DNA of 40,246 bases. Source: Elusimicrobiaceae bacterium. GTDB taxonomy: Bacteria; Elusimicrobiota; Elusimicrobia; Elusimicrobiales; Elusimicrobiaceae. The stretch is taken from NCBI GenBank assembly GCA_017468055.1, contig JAFUJU010000089.1, forward strand, positions 1 through 40,246, read 5' to 3'. A model generated the notes under the pieces. That model saw only the letters and a program-made list of their open reading frames with translations, was not told the origin of the DNA and searched no databases. This document shows, piece by piece, positions 1 through 6,419 of the stretch; position 1 is the first letter of the stretch; each line of letters begins with the position of its first letter. The position numbers and the translations under genes are program-made.

Positions 1-36
1 ATACAACACCCCCTGCTAAAACGGGGGGTGTTGTAT
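1..36 (+). terminator. Strong hairpin, terminator of an upstream gene
   Basis: A perfect 13-bp inverted repeat (1-13 pairs with 24-36) has a 10-nt loop. The T-tract after it is poor (TATTAAA), so it may depend on stem strength. It probably ends a gene lying left of the window and insulates the glycosyltransferase that starts 20 nt later. Confidence 0.6.
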
Positions 37-55
37 TAAAGAAGGCTGAACAAAT

Positions 56-1525
56 ATGAAAAAGACATGGCATAAAGTTTTCACCGTGTGCGTTTTCGTA
101 TGTGTGGCGGTGAGTTTGTATATGAGGGGGCTCTTGCTACACATGCCCTTTGAATATGACGAACTTTTTACTGCCGTATCTACGGACCCCTTTTTACCGT
201 TCAGTTGGCTTTATACCCATTATTTATTGGTAGATGTACACCCTCCTTTATACAACCTCCTGCTTTGGAATTGGAACCAGATTTTTCCCTATGGGCCCGA
301 AATTTGGCTCCGTCTGCCCAGTTTGTTGATGGGTGTGGCGGCTTTGGTTTTGGCCTGGGCCGACTTCCCGAAATGCTTTGGCAAAACTGCCCGTATTTTA
401 TTTTTTGCCTTTATTGCTTGCCACCTGCATGCCATAGCTTATGCCCAACATGCACGGGCTTATGCCTTAGTGCTGCTTTTGGCAATTGCTTGTACTTTTT
501 CTTTTATCAAGCTTTTCCGCCGCACGGCCAAAGGCCTCGGCGCGCCTGCCAAACAGTGGATTTCTTTTTCCGTTTTATCTCTTTTTCTCTGCTGGAGCCA
601 TTATTTCGGCTCTTTATTGGCTTTTCTGTTAAATGGTTTTCTTCTGACAAAAGCCCTGCGCACCAAAACAAACCGAAAGCAAGCTCTCCTTTCGTCTGTT
701 TTCGTTTTGCTGGGCTTCTTGCCATGGCTTATCCCCAACATAGCCGCCCAACTTTCCTTGAGCCGCTTTAGCGGAAATTGGTGGGCCAATGAAGTGGGTC
801 AATGGATACTGGTGCCTTCCACACTGATTTATTTTTTATCTACTAATTGGATGGGCAGTATTTTGTTGGGGCTACTGATTTTATGGGTAGGGATTAAAAT
901 ATGGCCTGCCTTCCGCAAAACAAAATGCCTGCCTTACGGGCGTGAAATGGAGGTACTGGCAACGGTATATTTAGTAGCGGTAGCCGTTATAACCTTAATA
1001 TCTTTAAAAACATTCCTGTTTATGCCGCGCTATTTTATAGCCTATTTACCTTGTGCATATCTGGCTCTTTCTTTATTTTTGGCACCTGTATTGCGAAAAA
1101 GCGTTGTGGGGAAAATATTGTTTGTGCTTTTTCTGCTTTTGAACCTTATTTTGTTTTGGATCGGGCATAGAGAGCTGCGCTTTACCCCCAAAATTCCCAC
1201 CCGTATCGTGGCTCAACTATACAAAGATTTTCATCCCCAAAAAGAAATGTTTGTAATTGCGGTAGAAGGTTTCCCCACACAGGCCATGCCTGCTATGTAC
1301 GGATTCTATTTGAATCGGGTCTTTTTGACAAACACACCCGTAACAGAGCTTTTTTCCTTAGATCCCGAAACGTTAAACGAGGTGCTGAAGAGAAAAGAAA
1401 AAGCCTTTATTTGGATGCCCAATTGTACCCAAGAAAAACTACTCAAAGTTTCCCAAAAGTGGGGCCGTTCTTTGGGAATCTATGGAAAAATAGGAAATAC
1501 ATGTGTATTAAAGATTGGAGATTAG
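56..1525 (+). CDS. GT-C family membrane glycosyltransferase (PMT/ArnT-like), copy 1
   Basis: The 489-residue polytopic protein is probably a transferase that moves a sugar from a lipid-phosphate carrier to an acceptor on the outer face of the inner membrane. After the first membrane segment (about 8-28) comes a YDE triplet (34-36) and then DVHPPLYN (60-67). This acidic pair plus HPPLY in the first periplasmic loop is the hallmark of the PMT/ArnT-type GT-C fold. About ten further hydrophobic segments follow, then a soluble C-terminal part with WMPNCTQ. AAGAAGG lies about 10 nt before the ATG. The next gene is a clear paralogue with the same motifs and the same ending. Donor and acceptor cannot be read from sequence. 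Confidence 0.8.
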   Translation: MKKTWHKVFTVCVFVCVAVSLYMRGLLLHMPFEYDELFTAVSTDPFLPFSWLYTHYLLVDVHPPLYNLLLWNWNQIFPYGPEIWLRLPSLLMGVAALVLAWADFPKCFGKTARILFFAFIACHLHAIAYAQHARAYALVLLLAIACTFSFIKLFRRTAKGLGAPAKQWISFSVLSLFLCWSHYFGSLLAFLLNGFLLTKALRTKTNRKQALLSSVFVLLGFLPWLIPNIAAQLSLSRFSGNWWANEVGQWILVPSTLIYFLSTNWMGSILLGLLILWVGIKIWPAFRKTKCLPYGREMEVLATVYLVAVAVITLISLKTFLFMPRYFIAYLPCAYLALSLFLAPVLRKSVVGKILFVLFLLLNLILFWIGHRELRFTPKIPTRIVAQLYKDFHPQKEMFVIAVEGFPTQAMPAMYGFYLNRVFLTNTPVTELFSLDPETLNEVLKRKEKAFIWMPNCTQEKLLKVSQKWGRSLGIYGKIGNTCVLKIGD

Positions 1526-1538
1526 AGGATCATATCGT

Positions 1539-3029
1539 ATGATGAATAGTATGCGGAAGTGGTTATTTAAGTTGCTCAAACTATCTCTGTGGGTTTGTGT
1601 GTTTGTATCTATTTATTTAAGAACTACCGTATTGAGCGTCGGTTATGAATATGATGAAATCTTTACAGCCGTATCCACCGATCCTTCTCTTCCCTTCTCG
1701 TGGATTTATACCAATTATTTATTACCGGATGTACACCCTCCACTCTACAATGCTTTAGTGTGGATATGGAATCATATCGCCCCTTATGGGCCGGAATTTT
1801 GGTTACACATTCCCAGTCTTATCTTAGGGATATCCGCTTTGGTGGCGGCATGGTCTTTCTTCCCTAAACGCTTTGGCAAATGGACCCGATTGTTATTTGT
1901 AAGTTTATTATCATGCAATGTCTATACAGTTGTCTATTCCCAACATGCGCGCTCTTATATGCTGATGCTTTTGCTATCGGTTATACTCACTTATTTATTC
2001 GTCCACATTGCCCATGCTACAAGAAGAAATATCTCCGTTTCCCGTAAAACATGGGTTTGCTTTGCCGTTACCTCTTTTCTTCTCTGTTGGACCCATTATT
2101 TCGGAGCTCTTTTGTTTGGTGTTTTTTCCGTCATTTTGGCTTTGCAAGCATGGTGTTACAAAAGGAAAATGCTCTGTTTTCTTTTAGTTCCATGCCTTGT
2201 GTTCGCCGGGTTTTTACCGTGGCTCATTCCCAATTTTATTGCTCAAATTTCTTTGGACCGCTTTGGCGGAAACTGGTGGGCCAACCAAATGCCCTCTTGG
2301 CATGCATATGCTTGCATTATTGTTTTTTGGGCAGCCAGTCTGCGCGGCGCATTACTCCTGCTGACTTTATTGGCAGCGGCTTTGCTGTGCCGGTTTTTAC
2401 CTTTACGCAACCCCATCAGATTTTTCCCCTTCCGGGAAACAGTCCTATTACTTCTTGCCTTAGTTTTATTCATTGCCTGTGTGGCTTTAGTCAGCACCAA
2501 AACCTATATGTTTATTCCCCGTTATTTTATAGTTTTGCTGCCTCTTGTTTATTTTCCTCTTTCTTTATACTTTGCTCCGCTGTTAAGAAGATTTCCATTA
2601 TTAGGGATTATCTTGATTGTCTTTTTCGCCTTCAGCATGGATAATTTCAATTACCAACGCAATATGTTGCTGTTAAAATCGGAGTATGATATTCCTTCCC
2701 GCAAAATAGCCCAAATTTTTCGGGATAGATATGCCGATAAAGAAATGTTTGTCATCGCAATGGAAGCTTTTCCACCGCAAAGTATGCCGGCCATGTACGG
2801 CTTTTATGTGAATAAAATCTATAAATTAAATATGCCTGTTTATGAATTGTTTTTTATGGAAGAAGCCAAAAGAGAGGCTTTGCTTGCCCGCCAAAAAGAT
2901 GCTGTCATTTGGATGCCCAACTGTACGCAAGACAAATTAAGTAGGATTTCTTTAGAGTGGAAAAAAACAGTTTATACCTATGACCATGTAGGTTTTGTAT
3001 GCTTTTTGCGCTTAGAAGATGAAAAATAG
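1539..3029 (+). CDS. GT-C family membrane glycosyltransferase (PMT/ArnT-like), copy 2
   Basis: This is a tandem paralogue of the preceding gene, starting 13 nt after its stop. It repeats the YDE and DVHPPLYN motifs in the first periplasmic loop, the FPKRFGK loop, the QHARSY segment, the GNWWANQ stretch and the WMPNCTQDKL ending. The ATG at 1539 is preferred because AGAGGA (1524-1529) sits 9 nt upstream; a longer reading from TTG at 1515 would put that site inside the gene. The length is 496 residues from 1539. It is probably co-transcribed with copy 1. The two may differ in sugar donor or acceptor. Confidence 0.8.
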   Translation: MMNSMRKWLFKLLKLSLWVCVFVSIYLRTTVLSVGYEYDEIFTAVSTDPSLPFSWIYTNYLLPDVHPPLYNALVWIWNHIAPYGPEFWLHIPSLILGISALVAAWSFFPKRFGKWTRLLFVSLLSCNVYTVVYSQHARSYMLMLLLSVILTYLFVHIAHATRRNISVSRKTWVCFAVTSFLLCWTHYFGALLFGVFSVILALQAWCYKRKMLCFLLVPCLVFAGFLPWLIPNFIAQISLDRFGGNWWANQMPSWHAYACIIVFWAASLRGALLLLTLLAAALLCRFLPLRNPIRFFPFRETVLLLLALVLFIACVALVSTKTYMFIPRYFIVLLPLVYFPLSLYFAPLLRRFPLLGIILIVFFAFSMDNFNYQRNMLLLKSEYDIPSRKIAQIFRDRYADKEMFVIAMEAFPPQSMPAMYGFYVNKIYKLNMPVYELFFMEEAKREALLARQKDAVIWMPNCTQDKLSRISLEWKKTVYTYDHVGFVCFLRLEDEK

Positions 3030-3059
3030 TTTTTATACAAATATTTTTTCAAATAAAAT

Positions 3060-3392
3060 ATGAAAAAGTTATTCTTATTGTTTTTTTTGATTTCGAATTT
3101 TTTTTCGCCGCTTTGCGCCTTGGAAATAAAAAAATACTTACAACAGTCTTTTCCTTTTTTGCGGCAAGAGTTACGAACTGTCTCCGCCGTTCCCCCATCG
3201 TTAATAGAAAATGAATACATTCCATATCATAATGTCAGCGGAGAACGCTTACACCGCTTATCTTTAGAAACAGGTGTATCTGTGGCGGCCCTGGTATCTG
3301 ACAATCTGGAAGTTTTGCTCTCTTACGACGGCAGCTTCCGCGAAGATTATAACTCTAACACCGGTTCTTTGAAACTCAGATATATGTTCTAG
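3060..3392 (+). CDS. Small secreted protein resembling the last strands of an autotransporter beta-barrel
   Basis: This 110-residue protein has a Sec signal peptide (about 1-20, ending FSPLCA) and a short linker. Residues about 65-110 read like the final strands of an autotransporter barrel: alternating hydrophobic residues, then YDGSF, NSNTGSLKLRY and a terminal Phe, the usual BAM recognition end. A full barrel needs about 250-300 residues, so this is either a remnant left by internal deletion or a very small outer-membrane protein. No Shine-Dalgarno precedes the ATG; it lies 30 nt after the glycosyltransferase stop. A terminator follows directly. Treating it as a degenerate autotransporter is inference. 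Confidence 0.6.
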   Translation: MKKLFLLFFLISNFFSPLCALEIKKYLQQSFPFLRQELRTVSAVPPSLIENEYIPYHNVSGERLHRLSLETGVSVAALVSDNLEVLLSYDGSFREDYNSNTGSLKLRYMF

Positions 3393-3411
3393 TCTTCTCA
3401 TTATATGCAGA

Positions 3412-3440
3412 ACCCGACCGCCTAAACGGTCGGGTTTTTT
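3412..3440 (+). terminator. Rho-independent terminator
   Basis: A 9-bp GC-rich stem (3412-3420 with 3427-3435) with a 6-nt loop is followed by a run of T. It ends the glycosyltransferase/barrel-remnant unit. Confidence 0.9.
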
Positions 3441-3471
3441 ATTTTTTCTTTCTCACGCGTACGGAGTTTGC

Positions 3472-3477
3472 TATAAT
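3472..3477 (+). promoter_or_regulatory. -10 box upstream of PPi-phosphofructokinase
   Basis: A perfect TATAAT lies about 35 nt before the start codon, just after the preceding terminator. The -35 region is weak. Transcription would begin near 3484, leaving a short leader with an AGGAGA ribosome site. Confidence 0.55.
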
Positions 3478-3511
3478 TTATAGGTAATTTACCATTCTCT
3501 AGGAGATAAAA

Positions 3512-5200
3512 ATGGCGAAAACCAACAAGACCCCTACTTGTTCTGTACTACAACAACACCGCTGCAAATTTAAACCGGTGTTGCCTGAAATTTTGAAAAA
3601 AGGCGCCTGTTTTGTGAAAACCAAAACCGGCAGAGCCACCCAAAGCGTGGCCGATCAAGCAACCGTTAAAAAGATTTTCCCCAACACCTACGGTATGCCT
3701 GAAATCACTTTTGTAAAAGGCGCCAATCCGGCCCTTGGCAAAAAAGCTATTAAAGCAGCCGTAGTACTCTCCGGTGGCCAAGCTCCCGGCGGGCACAACG
3801 TGATTGCCGGTTTGTTAGACGGACTTAAAAAGGCCAACGCCAAAAACAAACTGTATGGTTTTTTAGGTGGCCCCAGCGGTATTTTGGAAGCCAAATGGAA
3901 AGAAATTACCCCCAAACTTATGGAAGAATACCGCAATACCGGCGGTTTTGACCTCATTCAATCCGGCCGCACCAAAATTGAAACGGAAGAACAATTGGCG
4001 CAGGCTTTGGAAACCTTGAAGAAAAATAAAGTGGACGCTTTGGTAATTGTCGGCGGAGACGACTCCAACACCAATGCCGGTGTTTTAGCTGAATACTTCA
4101 AACAAAACGGCTCCAATATCAATGTGATCGGTGTACCCAAAACCATTGACGGTGATTTGAAAAATGACAAAATTGAAACTTCTTTCGGTTTTGACACCGC
4201 CACCAAAATTTATGCTGAACTCGTGGGCAACATCTGCCGCGACGTAAACTCTGCCCAAAAATACTGGCACTTTGTCCGCTTGATGGGGCGCAGCGCTTCT
4301 CACATTACCTTGGAAGTAGCGCATAAAACCCACCCGAACGTTACCTTGGTAGGCGAAGAAGTATTGGCCAAGAAAATGACTTTAAAACAAATCATTGACT
4401 ACTTGGCCGGTATCATTGCCGCCCGCGCTAAAAATGGCAAAAACTTTGGTGTGGTGCTTGTACCGGAAGGATTGATTGAGTTCATTCCGGAAATGAAAGC
4501 TTTGATTGCCGCTTTAAACGATCTGTTGGCCGATCACGAAGCTGAACTTTCCAAAATGAACAGCATCGTGGAAAAGAAAGAATTCATCATTTCCAAATTA
4601 CCTGCCAAATTGGCCGCTCTGATGAAATCTTTACCGGCGGGTATCGCCTCTCAGCTCATGTTGGACCGCGATCCGCACGGCAACGTACAAGTCTCTTTAA
4701 TTGAAACGGAAAAATTGCTCGTAGAAATGCTCCGCACAAAACTGGCTGACATGAAAAAGGCTAAAAAGTTCGTGGGCAAATTCAACAGCATCACCCATTT
4801 CTTCGGCTACGAAGGCCGCTGTGGCGCTCCGTCTACCTTTGATGCTAACTACACCTACGCCTTGGGCTTCAACGCCGCCGTGTTGGCCTTAAACGGCTGC
4901 AGCGGTTATTTGTCTTCCGTGCGCAAACTTACCCGTAAACCCCAATCTTGGGAATGTGGCGGTGTACCTTTGACCATGATGATGAATATTGAACGCCGCA
5001 AAGGAAAAGAAAAACCGGTGATCCGCAAAGCCTTGGTAGAACTCAATGGAGAACCGTTTAAACAATTTGCCAAAAAACGCGAATTGTGGGCTATGAGCGA
5101 ATCCTACTTCTTCCCCGGACCGATTCAATTATTCGGCCCTGCCGAAGTAACGGATATGGTTACCTGCACGTTAGCCTTTGAACGCGGCAGCAAAAAATAA
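3512..5200 (+). CDS. pfp: Pyrophosphate-dependent 6-phosphofructokinase (long form)
   Basis: The enzyme converts fructose 6-phosphate and PPi to fructose 1,6-bisphosphate and Pi, a reversible glycolytic step in the cytoplasm. Of 562 residues, SGGQAPGGHN (87-96) forms the phosphate-binding start. GGDDSNTN (181-188) has Asp where ATP-using enzymes have Gly, the accepted mark of PPi specificity. PKTIDGD (209-215) holds the catalytic Asp and MGRSASH (258-264) binds substrate. Length and the insertions match the long plant-beta/Borrelia-type clade. AGGAGA precedes the ATG by 6 nt. It is a single-gene unit with its own promoter and terminator. Confidence 0.95.
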   Translation: MAKTNKTPTCSVLQQHRCKFKPVLPEILKKGACFVKTKTGRATQSVADQATVKKIFPNTYGMPEITFVKGANPALGKKAIKAAVVLSGGQAPGGHNVIAGLLDGLKKANAKNKLYGFLGGPSGILEAKWKEITPKLMEEYRNTGGFDLIQSGRTKIETEEQLAQALETLKKNKVDALVIVGGDDSNTNAGVLAEYFKQNGSNINVIGVPKTIDGDLKNDKIETSFGFDTATKIYAELVGNICRDVNSAQKYWHFVRLMGRSASHITLEVAHKTHPNVTLVGEEVLAKKMTLKQIIDYLAGIIAARAKNGKNFGVVLVPEGLIEFIPEMKALIAALNDLLADHEAELSKMNSIVEKKEFIISKLPAKLAALMKSLPAGIASQLMLDRDPHGNVQVSLIETEKLLVEMLRTKLADMKKAKKFVGKFNSITHFFGYEGRCGAPSTFDANYTYALGFNAAVLALNGCSGYLSSVRKLTRKPQSWECGGVPLTMMMNIERRKGKEKPVIRKALVELNGEPFKQFAKKRELWAMSESYFFPGPIQLFGPAEVTDMVTCTLAFERGSKK

Positions 5201-5217
5201 GTCTCTTTTGACTTTCA

Positions 5218-5247
5218 AAACCCCGAGGAAAACTCGGGGTTTTTTTA
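5218..5247 (+). terminator. Rho-independent terminator after pfp
   Basis: The stem 5220-5227 pairs with 5233-5240 around a GAAAA loop and is followed by eight T. Confidence 0.9.
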
Positions 5248-5340
5248 TGTTTTTTTCGGCAAACTCTTTTCTTACGTGAAAAAAAATGCTAAAATAAACG
5301 TATAGTTAGTTTTGAAAATTTATTGGTGTAGCAAAAAAAC

Positions 5341-5369
5341 TTTTCAAATTGAAAAAAAATTGCTATACT
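5341..5369 (+). promoter_or_regulatory. Promoter of tRNA-Ala
   Basis: TTTTCA (5341-5346), a 17-nt AT-rich spacer and TATACT (5364-5369) lie 12 nt before the mature tRNA 5' end. Confidence 0.55.
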
Positions 5370-5381
5370 ATATACATAGAC

Positions 5382-5457
5382 GGGCCCGTAGCTCAGCTGG
5401 GAGAGCGCCTGCATGGCATGCAGGAGGTCGCAAGTTCGATCCTTGTCGGGTCCACCA
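5382..5457 (+). tRNA. tRNA-Ala (anticodon GGC)
   Basis: A 76-nt cloverleaf includes an encoded 3' CCA. The acceptor stem GGGCCCG pairs with CGGGTCC and contains G3:U70, the identity element read by alanyl-tRNA synthetase. The D arm has GCTCAGCTGGGAGAGC. The anticodon stem CCTGC/GCAGG encloses loop ATGGCAT, giving anticodon GGC (codons GCC/GCU). The T arm contains GTTCGATCC. It stands alone rather than in an rRNA operon. Confidence 0.97.
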
Positions 5458-5470
5458 TTTAAATAAATAT

Positions 5471-5496
5471 ACCCACTCGTAAGAGTGGGTTTTTTA
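5471..5496 (+). terminator. Rho-independent terminator after tRNA-Ala
   Basis: The stem ACCCACTC (5471-5478) pairs with GAGTGGGT (5483-5490) and is followed by seven T. Confidence 0.9.
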
Positions 5497-5613
5497 TTTG
5501 GGGAGAACGCGACAAAATCCTTGCGCACAAATAAGGGTCGTTTTTCGCAACCCAAAAATCTATATATTAGTCTTCTCGTCGTGAAAAATCCCCAATCTAA
5601 TTACTTTTTTTGC

Positions 5614-5643
5614 TTGCCGGTGCCCAAAAACATCTCCTATAAT
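5614..5643 (+). promoter_or_regulatory. Promoter of putative small RNA
   Basis: TTGCCG (5614-5619), an 18-nt spacer and a perfect TATAAT (5638-5643) would start a transcript near 5650. No protein-coding gene lies downstream on this strand before the terminator at 5793. Confidence 0.6.
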
Positions 5644-5649
5644 ACGAAT

Positions 5650-5793
5650 ATAGGAAGTAGACCCAATTTTCCCAAGGGCACCCTAAACAGATTTTGTTCC
5701 CATGCGGGAACTGCCTAGGGGGATAAATGGGGGAAAACAGGGGAAATATGAGTTTGCTGGTGAGGACAAACTGGTATTTTTCCCTGTTTTTTT
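5650..5793 (+). ncRNA. Putative structured small RNA, about 144 nt
   Basis: A consensus-like promoter precedes this stretch and a long hairpin with seven T ends it; no ORF with a ribosome site is inside. Visible pairing: TTTCCC (5668-5673) with GGGGGA (5718-5723), GGGCA (5676-5680) with TGCCT (5712-5716), and the perfect GTTCCC/GGGAAC hairpin (5696-5711) with an ATGC loop. The 3' hairpin pairs AACAGGG (5736-5742) with CCCTGTT (5782-5788) and, inside, AGTTTG (5751-5756) with CAAACT (5767-5772). It lacks the conserved apical loop of SRP RNA and I cannot match it to 6S RNA, RNase P or tmRNA. The convergent 74-residue gene ends about 80 nt further on. RNA status is inferred from the signals. Confidence 0.5.
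5736..5793 (+). terminator. Terminator of the putative small RNA
   Basis: A two-part hairpin (outer 5736-5748 with 5775-5788, inner 5751-5756 with 5767-5772) is followed by T at 5787-5793. Confidence 0.6.
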
Positions 5794-5825
5794 ATGCCTA
5801 AAAATTTTTTTCTCTTTTATCAACA

Positions 5826-5853
5826 CAAAAAAGCCCCGCTTAAGCGGGGCTTT
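5826..5853 (-). terminator. Terminator of the 74-residue repeat protein gene
   Basis: A nearly loopless GC-rich palindrome (5830-5853) is followed, on the minus strand, by a run of seven T. It lies 17 nt past the stop codon of the minus-strand gene. Confidence 0.9.
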
Positions 5854-5869
5854 CAAATGATTCGTTCGC

Positions 5870-6094
5870 TTATTTGGCGTTAACCATTTTAGCTCTGGAG
5901 ATATCACCTTTCTTATCCAAGAAATAGAGATATCCTTTTTCTTTTTTAATACCGGTTTTTTCTACTTTTTTAGGTTTGCCACCTTTTTTGCCGCCGCGGG
6001 CCATTTGTACACGGGCCACGTCGCCGTCTTTGTCAATATAGTACAAGAAACCGTCTTCGCGTTCTACGCCGATTTTCAATACTTTTTCAGCCAT
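5870..6094 (-). CDS. Small basic protein with two internal repeats, function unknown
   Basis: The 74-residue soluble protein consists of two copies of a 27-residue unit (7-33 and 46-72), about 12 of 27 positions identical, joined by a Gly/Lys linker (GGKKGGKPKKVE). Each unit reads K-x-G-(V/I)-x-x-E-x-G-(F/Y)-L-Y-(Y/F)-(I/L)-D-K-x-G-D-(V/I)-x-R, suggesting a beta-hairpin per repeat. There is no signal peptide and it is lysine-rich, so nucleic-acid binding is possible but unproven. The start is well fixed: GAAGGAGGAA lies 8 nt before ATG. It forms a single-gene unit divergent from smc and has a strong terminator, which suggests robust expression. I do not recognise a named family. Confidence 0.85.
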   Translation of the reverse strand: MAEKVLKIGVEREDGFLYYIDKDGDVARVQMARGGKKGGKPKKVEKTGIKKEKGYLYFLDKKGDISRAKMVNAK

Positions 6095-6419
6095 TTGAAT
6101 GTTCCTCCTTCAGGAATCTTCTTTTGTTGCAGGGTCCGGATTTAATAAAAAAAATTTTATCTCTCGCGTACCGGTCAATCCTTTAGGCGAAAGAAAGGTC
6201 CGAAGTCCCTTACCGAAAAAGTCTAATAAATATTATCCTCTTTTGCAAGTGTTTTTTTCCTCGGCGCTCCCTCGGAGGATTTTAGGCTTCCTTACTTTTG
6301 GCCTGTTTTTACCCAAAAAAAGATCTATTTTTCGTCGGACTACCGTCGGAAATTTTACTACTGTCCGTACGCGTGTTAAATGTTATAATACTATATATAT
6401 CCCCAAAAAGAGGAACATC
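6095..6419. other. Divergent intergenic region between the repeat-protein gene and smc
   Basis: About 325 nt without a credible gene. It holds the ribosome site of the minus-strand gene, a -10-like TATAAT (6384-6389) for smc and the smc ribosome site AGAGGA. An open frame in phase with smc extends through here, but it lacks a ribosome site and the SMC family start is at 6420. Two short GC-rich patches (about 6258-6282 and 6331-6352) may fold weakly. I see no known riboswitch. Confidence 0.6.
6384..6389 (+). promoter_or_regulatory. -10 box of smc
   Basis: A perfect TATAAT lies 30 nt before the smc start codon. The -35 candidate (CTGTCC, 6361-6366) is weak. Confidence 0.5.

Noticed and set aside
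5650-5793. Small RNA read as SRP RNA or tmRNA
   Set aside because: The GGAAG/GCA apical motif of SRP RNA and the tRNA-like CCA end of tmRNA are absent.
5485-5907. Short ORFs of 74-77 codons on both strands in the intergenic region
   Set aside because: No ribosome sites, cross the terminators and the small-RNA signals, and have no recognisable protein features.
6099-6419. N-terminal extension of smc by 107 residues
   Set aside because: No ribosome site, unlike any SMC; the family start and AGAGGA support ATG 6420.
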